DNA of 17,871 bases from an uncultured Kouleothrix sp. (GCA_937858455.1 CALLYN010000503.1:1-17871); one strand, 5' to 3'; counted from the stretch's first letter, positions 7,321 through 13,874 are shown. Notes: a model not told the origin generated them from the sequence alone. A program made the numbers and translations.

Positions 7321-8153
7321 CCACTGCGCGCACTCAACGCATCGCCTTTGGCTGCATCTGGGCAGCCGCCGTGCTGACGCTGGCCGTGCTGGCGCTTGTC
7401 GTCGGCCTGATTATGATCCGTGGCCTGCCCTCGATCAGCTGGGGCTTCCTGAGCGGCTCGCCCGAGAATCTCGGCCGCGACGGCGGTATCTTCCCCACGA
7501 TTGTCGGCACTATTGTGCTTGGCGCGGTGTCGCTGCTGATCGCGACACCACTCGGCGTCGGCGCGGCGATCTACCTCACCGAATATACCCACGAAAGCCT
7601 GCTGACGCGCGCGATCCGCTTTGGCACCGAGTCGCTGGCCGGTGTGCCCTCGATCATCTTCGGCCTGTTCGGTTTTATCTTCTTCGTTACCTACCTGCAA
7701 ATGGGCTGGTCGATCCTCGCGGGCGGCCTGACACTGGCGCTCATGGTGCTGCCGACAATCATCCGCACCACCGAAGAGGCGATCCGAACCGTGCCCCAGA
7801 GCTACCGCAATGTCAGCTATAGCCTGGGCGCCACGCGTTGGCAAATGGTCACCACGGCGGTGCTGCCAAGCGCGCTGCCCGGCATTGTCACAGGCGTCAT
7901 CCTGGCGTTTGGCCGCGCCGTCAGCGAGACCGCTGCGGTGATTTTTACCGCCGGCACCGCGCTTAATCTGCCTAAGTCGGCGTTCTCGCCCGTGCGCACC
8001 ATGGCAGTGCACTTCTACATCCTGGCAGTCGAGGGCATTTCGCTCGAAAAAGCCTACGCTACCGGCGCAGTGCTGATTGTGACGGTGCTGCTGATCAATA
8101 TCATCGCCAGCTCGCTGATTACCCGCCTGGTGCGCCGCCAAGTGCGGCGGTAA
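7317..8153 (+). CDS. pstA: Phosphate ABC transporter permease PstA
   Basis: A 278-residue permease, partner of PstC. It has an N-terminal helix (IWAAAVLTLAVLALVVGLIM), a further set of membrane segments and the coupling loop RNVSYSLGATRWQMVTTAVLPSA. This is followed by GRAVSETAAVIFTAGTALNLPKS and the VRTMAVHFYILA stretch characteristic of PstA. It starts at the ATGA overlap with pstC. The open frame extends far upstream, but that part is only the antisense-like shadow frame within pstC and was excluded. The next gene, pstB, begins 13 bases downstream with AAAGGCG as ribosome site. Confidence 0.95.
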   Translation: MTTARTQRIAFGCIWAAAVLTLAVLALVVGLIMIRGLPSISWGFLSGSPENLGRDGGIFPTIVGTIVLGAVSLLIATPLGVGAAIYLTEYTHESLLTRAIRFGTESLAGVPSIIFGLFGFIFFVTYLQMGWSILAGGLTLALMVLPTIIRTTEEAIRTVPQSYRNVSYSLGATRWQMVTTAVLPSALPGIVTGVILAFGRAVSETAAVIFTAGTALNLPKSAFSPVRTMAVHFYILAVEGISLEKAYATGAVLIVTVLLINIIASSLITRLVRRQVRR

Positions 8154-8166
8154 GTGTAAAGGCGCT

Positions 8167-8922
8167 ATGGATAGCAAAATCGAATTTGATCATTATACGC
8201 TGGCATATGGCCGCGATACCGTGCTGAACGACATTACGCTCTCGGTTGCGCGCAATGCCGTGCTGGCGGTGTTTGGGCCGGCCGGCAGCGGTAAGAGCGG
8301 TTTCCTGCGCTCGATCAACCGTATGGCCGAGCTCGAGCCCAACGAACGCCACAGCGGCGATATCCGCATGGATGGCACCAGCCTGTTCGTGCCCGGCGTC
8401 GACCTGCCGGCCTTGCGCCGCCGCGCCGCGATGGTGTTCGCGCAGCCGGTGGCACTGCCAATGTCGATCTACGATAATGTGAGCTATGGGCTGCGGCTGT
8501 CCGGCAAGCGCGAACGCCGCCAACTCGATGAGGCGGTCGAGCGATCACTCCGCGCGGCGACTCTGTGGGACGAGGTAAAGGATCGGCTGGATAGCTCGGG
8601 GTTGAACCTTTCGGGAGGCCAGCAGCAGCGCCTGAGCATCGCGCGCGCGCTCGCGCTTGGCCCCGAGGTGTTGCTGCTCGACGCGCCAACTGCCGCGCTC
8701 GACCCGATCTCGACCGGCAAGATCGAGGATATGCTGCTCGATCTCAAAGCGAACTACACGATCGTGATCGTGCCGCATAGCATCCAGCAGGCCGCGCGCG
8801 TGGCCGACGCGGCGGCTTTTTTCCTCAACGGCTCATGCGTTGAGTATGGCCCCGGCAACCAGCTGTTTGTGTCGCCACGCGATACCCGCACCGAACAATA
8901 TGTGACCGGCCGGTTCGGCTAG
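8167..8922 (+). CDS. pstB: PstB-type phosphate transporter ATPase with degenerate catalytic motifs
   Basis: A 251-residue ABC ATPase that, by family and position, should drive PstCA. Full-length similarity to PstB is clear: SIYDNVSYGLRL, DSSGLNLSGGQQQRLSIARALAL (signature 148-155), ALDPISTGKIE, IQQAARVAD and the C-terminus EQYVTGRFG. Key residues differ from the family. Walker A reads GPAGSGKSG (37-45), with Gly45 where Thr is usual. The Q-loop reads VFAQP, with Ala92 where the Gln normally sits. Walker B reads LLLDAP, with Ala173 replacing the catalytic glutamate. The H-loop His204 is kept but preceded by Pro instead of Thr. By family knowledge an E-to-A change at Walker B abolishes or strongly lowers ATP hydrolysis. 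No phoU follows. Identity as PstB homologue is firm; activity is doubtful. Confidence 0.92.
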   Translation: MDSKIEFDHYTLAYGRDTVLNDITLSVARNAVLAVFGPAGSGKSGFLRSINRMAELEPNERHSGDIRMDGTSLFVPGVDLPALRRRAAMVFAQPVALPMSIYDNVSYGLRLSGKRERRQLDEAVERSLRAATLWDEVKDRLDSSGLNLSGGQQQRLSIARALALGPEVLLLDAPTAALDPISTGKIEDMLLDLKANYTIVIVPHSIQQAARVADAAAFFLNGSCVEYGPGNQLFVSPRDTRTEQYVTGRFG

Positions 8923-8935
8923 CGCGCATACAACA

Positions 8936-8966
8936 AGCCGCCCGCCAGGCTTACTGGCGAGCGGCT
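8936..8966. terminator. Hairpin between convergent pstB and sigma factor genes
   Basis: Thirteen-base arms AGCCGCCCGCCAG and CTGGCGAGCGGCT pair with a single mismatch around a GCTTA loop. It lies 13 bases after the pstB stop and 18 bases beyond the end of the convergent sigma gene, so it could serve both strands. There is no U-tract on either side. Confidence 0.65.
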
Positions 8967-8984
8967 GCGTCGGGCCAAATATTG

Positions 8985-9536
8985 CTATGCGGTTACGGCG
9001 GTTGTTTGCAGCCGGCGGGCTAGCGATTGGAGGCCGCGATGCTGGAGCGCTTTCACCGAGCCTTCGGTACGGCCCAGCTTCTGCGCGACCTCTTGGATCG
9101 ACATCTCGGCAAGAAAGCGCATCTGAATCACCTGGCGCTGCTCGGCCGTCAGGTCATCCAGCGTGCTGGTCAGCTCCTCGTACTCTAGCTGTGCGCCAAC
9201 GCTGATTTCAGGGCCATCGCACCAGCCGCCCCAGGAATCGAGCGGAACCTGCTGGCGGTTGCGCCGCCGCCGCATAACGTCGATCGTTCGGTCGCGCGCG
9301 ATGCGATACAGCCACGCCGAGATGGGCCAGCCACGATCTTCATACCGGTGAATCCCCTCAAGCATTCGTAAGAAGACCTCGGCCTGGAGATCTTCGGCGA
9401 GCTCGACCTCGCCGATGCGGAAGTAGATGTAGCGGTAGATCGCCGGCGCGTAGCGCTCGTAGATCTGCGTGAACGCACCGTGATCACCCTCTTTCGCACG
9501 AACAACCAACTCGGCATCTGAGACGTTGTGCAACAT
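8985..9536 (-). CDS. ECF-type RNA polymerase sigma factor (sigma-70 family)
   Basis: A 183-residue ECF sigma factor that would redirect RNA polymerase to a stress-specific promoter set. Sigma region 2 spans about 22-92, with the core-binding and -10-recognition helices YFRIGEVELAEDLQAEVFLR and ISAWLYRIARDRTIDVMRRRR. Region 4 spans about 123-176, with the -35-recognition helix-turn-helix SIQEVAQKLGRTEGSVKALQHRG. A Trp-rich linker (SWGGWCDG) joins them. The ATG at 9536 has AGGAAG 7 bases upstream. No anti-sigma factor gene is adjacent: pstB converges on one side and pcm diverges on the other. Control is therefore unclear (a distant anti-sigma, or transcriptional control). The family is certain, the regulon unknown. 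Confidence 0.93.
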   Translation of the reverse strand: MLHNVSDAELVVRAKEGDHGAFTQIYERYAPAIYRYIYFRIGEVELAEDLQAEVFLRMLEGIHRYEDRGWPISAWLYRIARDRTIDVMRRRRNRQQVPLDSWGGWCDGPEISVGAQLEYEELTSTLDDLTAEQRQVIQMRFLAEMSIQEVAQKLGRTEGSVKALQHRGLQSLARRLQTTAVTA

Positions 9537-9613
9537 TGTTCTGCTTCCTGCTTGGCCGCTGCGTGGCGGCGCTGCTGTGTCGAGCTATTAACTGGAGAGA
9601 GTCTAGCAACTGC

Positions 9614-9622
9614 ACCATACCA
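9614..9622 (-). promoter_or_regulatory. Possible extended -10 for the sigma factor gene
   Basis: On the minus strand this reads TGGTATGGT, an extended -10-like element about 80 bases upstream of the sigma factor ATG. It resembles other boxes in the window but deviates from TATAAT at two positions and has no -35 partner, so the call is weak. Confidence 0.25.
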
Positions 9623-9727
9623 GATTGTTACCAGGGCGGCCGGCCTGCCGCGCATGGTGTGATTGACTTCGGCCAGCGCTACTTTGTCACCGAGGCTGTA
9701 CGACAGCCAGCCGTATTCTGCCGACTG

Positions 9728-9740
9728 CGGTATAATACCG
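9728..9740 (+). promoter_or_regulatory. pcm promoter -10 embedded in a palindrome
   Basis: TATAAT at 9731-9736 is centred in the 13-base perfect palindrome CGGTAT-A-ATACCG. It lies 20 bases before the pcm ATG, giving a leader of about 14 bases that is mostly ribosome binding site. A dimeric protein bound to the palindrome would block the promoter directly, but no regulator is known. Confidence 0.5.
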
Positions 9741-9756
9741 GCAGCGGAGGAGTGAT

Positions 9757-10416
9757 ATGGACTCAAAACACGAACGCTACACCATGGTGCGCAACCAGCT
9801 CGAGCGGCGCGGGATACACGATCAGAGCGTGCTCGACGCGATGGCCAGCGTGCCGCGCCATTTATTCGTGCCCGAAGAGACGCGCGACCAGGCGTATGGC
9901 GATCACGCGCTGCCGATCCTTGAGGGCCAGACGATCTCACAGCCGTTTATCGTGGCGCTCATGGCGCAGGCGCTGCTGCTGAACCGCAGCGAGCGCGTGC
10001 TCGAGATTGGCGCGGGGTCGGGGTACGCGGCCGCAGTGCTGAGCTTGCTGGCTGGCGAGGTGTATGCTGTCGAGCGTAAGCCCGCGCTGGCCGAGAGCGC
10101 CGAGCGGCGGCTGCGCGAGCTTGGCTATACGAATGTACACGTGATCGCCGCCGATGGCACGGCCGGGCTGCCCGAGTACGCGCCCTTTGATGGCATCGCC
10201 GTGTCGGCTGCGGCGCCGTGGGTGCCGCGCCCGCTACGCGACCAGCTGGGCGAAGGTGGCCGGCTGGTGATCCCGGTTGGTGGGCGCGACGCGCAGCTGC
10301 TGCTGCGGCTGACGCGCCGCGATCACCAGACGCAGGCCGAGCGCCTGGGCGAGGTGCGCTTCGTGCCGCTGATTGGCGAGCACGCCTGGCAGCCTAGCGG
10401 GCACGCCGATGGTTGA
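9757..10416 (+). CDS. pcm: Protein-L-isoaspartate O-methyltransferase
   Basis: A 219-residue cytosolic repair enzyme that methylates isoaspartyl residues in aged proteins using S-adenosylmethionine, starting their conversion back to aspartate. The family landmarks are present: the N-terminal MVRNQLERRGI, PRHLFVPEETRDQAYGD, the substrate-loop motif GQTISQPF (57-64), SAM motif I VLEIGAGSGYAAA (81-93) and the late LVIPVGGRDAQLL. GGAGGAG lies directly upstream of the ATG. The length matches family norms. The downstream M50 protease gene begins 24 bases after the stop, so the two are probably co-transcribed. The context (Lon and a membrane protease nearby) fits a protein-maintenance role, though this is only suggestive. 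Confidence 0.95.
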   Translation: MDSKHERYTMVRNQLERRGIHDQSVLDAMASVPRHLFVPEETRDQAYGDHALPILEGQTISQPFIVALMAQALLLNRSERVLEIGAGSGYAAAVLSLLAGEVYAVERKPALAESAERRLRELGYTNVHVIAADGTAGLPEYAPFDGIAVSAAAPWVPRPLRDQLGEGGRLVIPVGGRDAQLLLRLTRRDHQTQAERLGEVRFVPLIGEHAWQPSGHADG

Positions 10417-10440
10417 CAGCATGCAGGAAAGCGAACAATT

Positions 10441-11112
10441 GTGAATCGTCTGTTTCAAACCCCCGACGAAGCGATCTTTCGCGGCCAGGCCAACGACAAT
10501 TTCGAGCTGCTGAAGGCCTGGGCCGGCACTACGCTAGCGTACGCAGTGCTACGCACCGGCGCCGGAAACCTGCTGAGCACCGGGTTCATCTCGAACCTCT
10601 TGGTATCGGCGGTGGTGTGTGGCCTGGGCTTTGTGCTGCACGAGCTGGCGCACCGGGTGGTGGCGCGCCGCTATGGCGCCGAGGCGCATTTCGTGGCGAA
10701 CAACGGCTGGCTGCTGCTGTCGATCGTGATCGCCTTCGCTGGCTTCTTTATCGCCGCGCCAGGGGCGGTGTGGCACCGTGGCTATCTCACCACCCGCCAG
10801 GGTGGCCTGATCGCCCTGGCAGGCCCGGCCACAAACCTGGTGCTGTCGCTGCTGTTCTTTATTGCCCTGATAGGCATTGTGGTTGCGCAGGTAAGCGTGC
10901 CGCGCATTGTCATCGATATCTGCTTTATTGGCTTTAGCTTGAATGCCTGGCTGGGGCTGTTCAATATGATCCCGGCCGGCCCGTTCGACGGCGCCAAAGT
11001 GCTCAACTGGAGCCCGCTAGTATTCGGCATCACCGTGGCGATTGGCATTCTGCTCACGTTCGTGCTCGGTAGCGAATCGACGATTGTCACACTGCTGCGC
11101 TTTTTTCGGTAG
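10441..11112 (+). CDS. Site-2 protease-like M50 family membrane metalloprotease
   Basis: A 223-residue integral membrane protein of the M50/S2P class, which cleaves peptide bonds inside or near the membrane. The zinc motif HELAH (67-71, an HEXXH) lies in a hydrophobic helix. The second motif NMIPAGPFDG (175-184) supplies the aspartate ligand, as in NxxPxxxxDG of the family. Between them is the family's GGLIALAGPATNLVLSL segment (121-137). About five or six membrane segments are seen and no PDZ or CBS domain, so this is a minimal form. The start is GTG at 10441, because an in-frame TGA at 10414 blocks any longer form; AGGAAAG lies upstream. No anti-sigma substrate gene adjoins it, although the orphan ECF sigma gene is nearby. 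The target is unknown. Confidence 0.87.
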   Translation: MNRLFQTPDEAIFRGQANDNFELLKAWAGTTLAYAVLRTGAGNLLSTGFISNLLVSAVVCGLGFVLHELAHRVVARRYGAEAHFVANNGWLLLSIVIAFAGFFIAAPGAVWHRGYLTTRQGGLIALAGPATNLVLSLLFFIALIGIVVAQVSVPRIVIDICFIGFSLNAWLGLFNMIPAGPFDGAKVLNWSPLVFGITVAIGILLTFVLGSESTIVTLLRFFR

Positions 11113-11153
11113 GCACGGTTCAAGCCAGCGTTCCAGCTCATTGCCCCAAAGGC

Positions 11154-11181
11154 GTACGGGCGCGATAGATCGCGCCCGTAC
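11154..11181. terminator. Perfect 12-bp stem-loop after the M50 protease gene
   Basis: GTACGGGCGCGA and its exact complement TCGCGCCCGTAC flank a TAGA loop, 41 bases after the stop codon. The stem is very stable, but it is followed by agtgtcatatcg with no U-tract. It is the likely end of the pcm-protease transcript and lies well before the tpiA promoter. Confidence 0.6.
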
Positions 11182-11296
11182 AGTGTCATATCGAAGCCTG
11201 CTCGGGTCTATGCCGCCGCCCCACTCTGCGCCTGGCGCACAAATTGTCGGATTCTAACGCCACGGTGAGATTTCGCCTGCCACGAATTGCGCGAGA

Positions 11297-11307
11297 TGCG
11301 GTACAGT
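11297..11307 (+). promoter_or_regulatory. Probable tpiA promoter -10
   Basis: TGCGGTACAGT places a TACAGT -10-like box 45 bases before the tpiA ATG. The GGTA core resembles other promoters in the window. No clear -35 box is present. Moderate to low confidence. Confidence 0.4.
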
Positions 11308-11352
11308 AGGCACACGCGGCCTGTTCTATGTGGCTTGAAAAGGAGTGAAATC

Positions 11353-12108
11353 ATGCGTATTCCCCTGCTTGCTGGGAATTGGAAGATGTACAAGACGATT
11401 GGCGAAGCGGTGGATTTGGTCGAGGCGTTGCTGCGCGATCTCGGCGACACATCCGACCGCGAGGTGCTGGTATGCCCGCCCTATACGGCGCTGCACGCGC
11501 TAAGCTCGCTGCTGCAAGAGACGCCGATTGCGCTGGGCGCGCAGGATGTCTACCCCGAGCCGCAGGGCGCCTTTACCGGCGCGATCGCACCGGGCATGCT
11601 GGCCGATGTTGGCTGCCGCTATGTGATTGTTGGGCATAGCGAGCGCCGCCACGTGTTCGGCGAGGGCGACGCGCTGATCAATCGCAAGCTGCACGCGGTG
11701 CTCGGCAGTGGCCTGCGCCCGATCTTGTGTGTGGGCGAAACCAAGCCGCAGCGCGACGCCGGCGAGGCCGAGGCGGTGGTGGTAAGCCAGGTGCGCGCAG
11801 GGCTGGCTGGGGTCGAAGCTGGCGCGCTCGGCAACTGTGTGATCGCCTACGAGCCGGTGTGGGCGATTGGCACCGGCGATACCGCCACGCCCGCCGATGC
11901 CCAGGCGATGCACGCAACCATCCGCGGCACGCTGGCCGAGCTGTACGACCGCGAAATCGCCGATACAATCCGCATCCAGTACGGCGGCAGCGTCAAGCCC
12001 GATAACGTCGACGAGCTGATGCGCCAGCCAGACATCGACGGCGCGCTGGTTGGCGGCGCGTCGCTCAAGGCCGATAGCTTTCTGCGGATCGTGCACTTCA
12101 AAGCATAG
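11353..12108 (+). CDS. tpiA: Triosephosphate isomerase
   Basis: A 251-residue cytosolic glycolytic enzyme interconverting dihydroxyacetone phosphate and glyceraldehyde 3-phosphate. All catalytic landmarks are present: Asn9 and Lys11 in AGNWKMYKT, the catalytic His95 in IVGHSERR, Glu167 in AYEPVWAIGTG with flexible loop 6 following, and the phosphate-binding YGGSVKPDN (210-218) and LVGGASLK. The length is normal. The ATG at 11353 is preferred over an in-frame ATG 66 bases upstream, because AGGAGTG sits 6 bases before it and the extra 22 residues have no family counterpart. The usual neighbours gap and pgk are absent from this window. A hairpin follows and then an MgtC-like gene. Confidence 0.97.
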   Translation: MRIPLLAGNWKMYKTIGEAVDLVEALLRDLGDTSDREVLVCPPYTALHALSSLLQETPIALGAQDVYPEPQGAFTGAIAPGMLADVGCRYVIVGHSERRHVFGEGDALINRKLHAVLGSGLRPILCVGETKPQRDAGEAEAVVVSQVRAGLAGVEAGALGNCVIAYEPVWAIGTGDTATPADAQAMHATIRGTLAELYDREIADTIRIQYGGSVKPDNVDELMRQPDIDGALVGGASLKADSFLRIVHFKA

Positions 12109-12140
12109 CCACGCAACCCCCGGCGCACGCTACTTGCTGA

Positions 12141-12181
12141 ACAAGCCACCAGGCTGCCGTTTTGGCGCCCTGGTGGCTTGT
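12141..12181 (+). terminator. Perfect 13-bp stem-loop between tpiA and the mgtC-like gene
   Basis: ACAAGCCACCAGG and CCTGGTGGCTTGT pair perfectly around a 15-base loop, beginning 33 bases after the tpiA stop. The stem ends only 4 bases before the GGAGGAG ribosome site of the next gene. It may be a tpiA terminator, a read-through attenuator or a structure that modulates translation of the downstream gene. No U-tract follows. Confidence 0.65.
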
Positions 12182-12198
12182 CTGTGGAGGAGCGGTAA

Positions 12199-12669
12199 AT
12201 GGAGATCGAGCTATGGATTTTGCTGCGCGTGTTTGTCGCGGCGCTTCTCAGCGGCCTGATTGGCTACGAGCGCGAGATGCACGGCAAAGATGCCGGCCTG
12301 CGCACGCATATGCTGGTTGCGGTTGGCGCCACGCTGTTTGTATCATTTACCGACCTGTTTATTCTGGAGTATCAGCCGCTGGCCCCGCCGGCGCCGCCTG
12401 GCAACTTTCGCCTTCAAATTGAGCCGCTGAACACTGTTGAAGCGATTGTTACGGGCATAAGCTTTCTAGGCGCCGGCACGATCTTTGTCTCGGGCAAGCG
12501 CGACCGCGTGCAGGGCCTGACCACTGCGGCGTCGATATTGGTAACCGCCGCGATCGGCATTGCGGTAGGGCTCGAGCGCTACGTGCTGGCGGTGGGCAGC
12601 ACGCTGATGATCTGGCTGATCCTGTATGTGCTCGGGCGCCTGCCGCTCAGGTCGGGCGATGACCGCTAG
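12199..12669 (+). CDS. MgtC/SapB family membrane protein
   Basis: A 156-residue inner-membrane protein of the MgtC/SapB family. The conserved signatures are visible: GYEREMHGKDAGLRTHMLVAVGATLF (22-47) and GISFLGAGTIF followed by GLTTAASILVTAAIGIAVGL (about 86-125). Four or so hydrophobic helices are predicted, and a Pro-rich loop (APPAPPGNF, about 62-70) separates the two halves. It lacks the C-terminal soluble domain found in longer MgtC proteins. Family members are linked to magnesium-limited growth and F-type ATPase inhibition in pathogens; the role in a free-living bacterium like this is unclear. GGAGGAG gives a strong ribosome site. There is no room for a promoter after the hairpin, so transcription probably reads through from tpiA. 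Confidence 0.88.
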   Translation: MEIELWILLRVFVAALLSGLIGYEREMHGKDAGLRTHMLVAVGATLFVSFTDLFILEYQPLAPPAPPGNFRLQIEPLNTVEAIVTGISFLGAGTIFVSGKRDRVQGLTTAASILVTAAIGIAVGLERYVLAVGSTLMIWLILYVLGRLPLRSGDDR

Positions 12670-12703
12670 GGCGGACGCGCCTCCGTGGCATTGACGCTGC
12701 GGC

Positions 12704-13078
12704 TCAGCGCTCTTCGAGCGTGGTCGTGGCCAGCCGGCGGAGATGCGTGACCTTCACTGGCTTCGTTACGTAATGATCGACCTGCAATCGCTGCGCGGCC
12801 GCGTATAATTCCGGCGAGCTGTAGGCGGTCATCAGAATGATCCGCGCCGCGATATGGCGGTGCCGCACTTGTGAGATCAGCTCGAGGCCGTTCATCGCCG
12901 GCATGTTATAGTCGGTGATAATCAGGTCGGGGGTGTGCTCGCCGATAGCCTCGAGCGCTTCGTGGCCGGAGGCGGCTGTTGCGATCAGCCAGTCGCAGGC
13001 GAGCGTGCGTAGGGCCTGGGCCACCAGGAAGCGCTGGTTCTCTTCATCATCAACAATCAGGATCGAGCGGAATGTCAT
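12704..13078 (-). CDS. Single-domain response regulator (CheY-like receiver)
   Basis: A 124-residue stand-alone receiver domain. The acidic pocket (Asp10, Asp11), phospho-acceptor Asp56 in LIITDYNMP, Thr84 in ILMTAY and Lys106 in YVTKPVK are all in place, so phosphorylation should work. No output domain follows, implying action by protein-protein contact or in a phosphorelay, as for CheY or Spo0F. The ATG at 13078 was chosen because GAGG lies 7 bases upstream and a promoter-like TATCAT falls inside the longer frame that begins at 13159. No kinase gene is adjacent; the orphan kinase near the window start belongs to the class that normally pairs with NarL-type regulators, so it is not an obvious partner. 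Confidence 0.93.
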   Translation of the reverse strand: MTFRSILIVDDEENQRFLVAQALRTLACDWLIATAASGHEALEAIGEHTPDLIITDYNMPAMNGLELISQVRHRHIAARIILMTAYSSPELYAAAQRLQVDHYVTKPVKVTHLRRLATTTLEER

Positions 13079-13126
13079 GATATGCCTCGGCGCATTGCTG
13101 CGAGGATGTGTTGTCGCAATGCTAGA

Positions 13127-13132
13127 ATGATA
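13127..13132 (-). promoter_or_regulatory. Possible -10 box of the response regulator gene
   Basis: On the minus strand this reads TATCAT, about 49 bases upstream of the chosen ATG. No convincing -35 box was found. It mainly helps argue for the shorter protein start. Confidence 0.3.
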
Positions 13133-13227
13133 CTCTTCAGCCGATCCGCTGTGGCTCACAAGATAGTAGCGGAATAGTGGCGGGGTTGTAATATATTTCT
13201 ATTCACAAAATTATTTCCTGAATTGAT

Positions 13228-13256
13228 TTGACGCGGCTGCCTGCTCGTGATATACT
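13228..13256 (+). promoter_or_regulatory. marR promoter with -35, 17-bp spacer and extended -10
   Basis: TTGACG (13228-13233) and TATACT (13251-13256) are separated by exactly 17 bases, and TG precedes the -10 at the extended position. The region just upstream (13185-13230) is unusually AT-rich for this genome and could act as an UP element. This is the best sigma-70 promoter in the window. The predicted transcription start is near 13263. Confidence 0.75.
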
Positions 13257-13268
13257 TAATGATATTAA
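13256..13268. promoter_or_regulatory. Candidate MarR operator palindrome
   Basis: TTAAT-GAT-ATTAA is a perfect 13-base palindrome lying on the predicted transcription start, partly overlapping the -10 box of marR. Members of the MarR family often repress their own gene from such AT-rich inverted repeats. That this protein binds here is inferred from position only. Confidence 0.5.
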
Positions 13269-13283
13269 ATATTTACAGGATAT

Positions 13284-13796
13284 ATGTTCAGCGAAAAGGG
13301 CAGGCGCATGGGCACACAGGGCAGCGATCCCTTCGAGCAGATCGAGCGGGCGATCATCCAGATTGGCTGGCTAGGGCAGCGTCAGTTCATGCAGCTGCTG
13401 GCTCACGCGCGTTTCGACTTGACGATACCGCAGTATCATACACTGTTACACCTGAACTACTGCCATGGCGAGTGCAAGATGTCGGATCTGGCGCGCGCCA
13501 CGCACCAATCGGCTGCCTCGCTCACCGGCGTGGTCGACCGGCTGCTCGAAAAGCGGCTGGTCGAGCGCGGCCGGCCCGAGGGCGATCGGCGGCAGGTGGT
13601 GGTGAGCGTCACCGAGCGCGGCCGCGAGCTGCTACGGGCGATCGAGCATACGCGGCGCGATGAGCTGCGCGCCGCGCTGGAGCATATTCGGCCCGAAGAT
13701 CTCCACGAGCTTCAGCGCCTGCTCGACGCAGTGTTGGCCGCGATGCTGCATACGATTGAAGCGGCCGAGCCGCCGTTTGGCATGCATAGCGCATAG
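13284..13796 (+). CDS. MarR family winged-helix transcriptional regulator
   Basis: A 170-residue dimeric DNA-binding regulator. The winged helix-turn-helix covers about 62-112: the recognition region KMSDLARATHQSAASLTGVVDRLLEKRLVERG and the wing RPEGDRRQVVVSVTERGREL, with the family-defining DRR. Flanking helices 15-45 and 120-160 would form the dimer interface. Two cysteines five residues apart in NYCHGECKM (Cys60, Cys64) sit just before the DNA-binding helices and might sense oxidants, as in OhrR-like members; this is speculative. The ATG at 13284 has AGGA only 3 bases away, so ATG 13308 (AAGGG, 7-base spacing) is a real alternative. No obvious target gene adjoins it; lon is 235 bases downstream. 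Confidence 0.9.
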   Translation: MFSEKGRRMGTQGSDPFEQIERAIIQIGWLGQRQFMQLLAHARFDLTIPQYHTLLHLNYCHGECKMSDLARATHQSAASLTGVVDRLLEKRLVERGRPEGDRRQVVVSVTERGRELLRAIEHTRRDELRAALEHIRPEDLHELQRLLDAVLAAMLHTIEAAEPPFGMHSA

Positions 13797-13874
13797 CCAA
13801 TTTCGTGCCGGCCGAACCTGAGAAGGTTAATAATCGGTGTAACAGTGAAACCGCTCAAGGTGCGCGAGGCGCGG

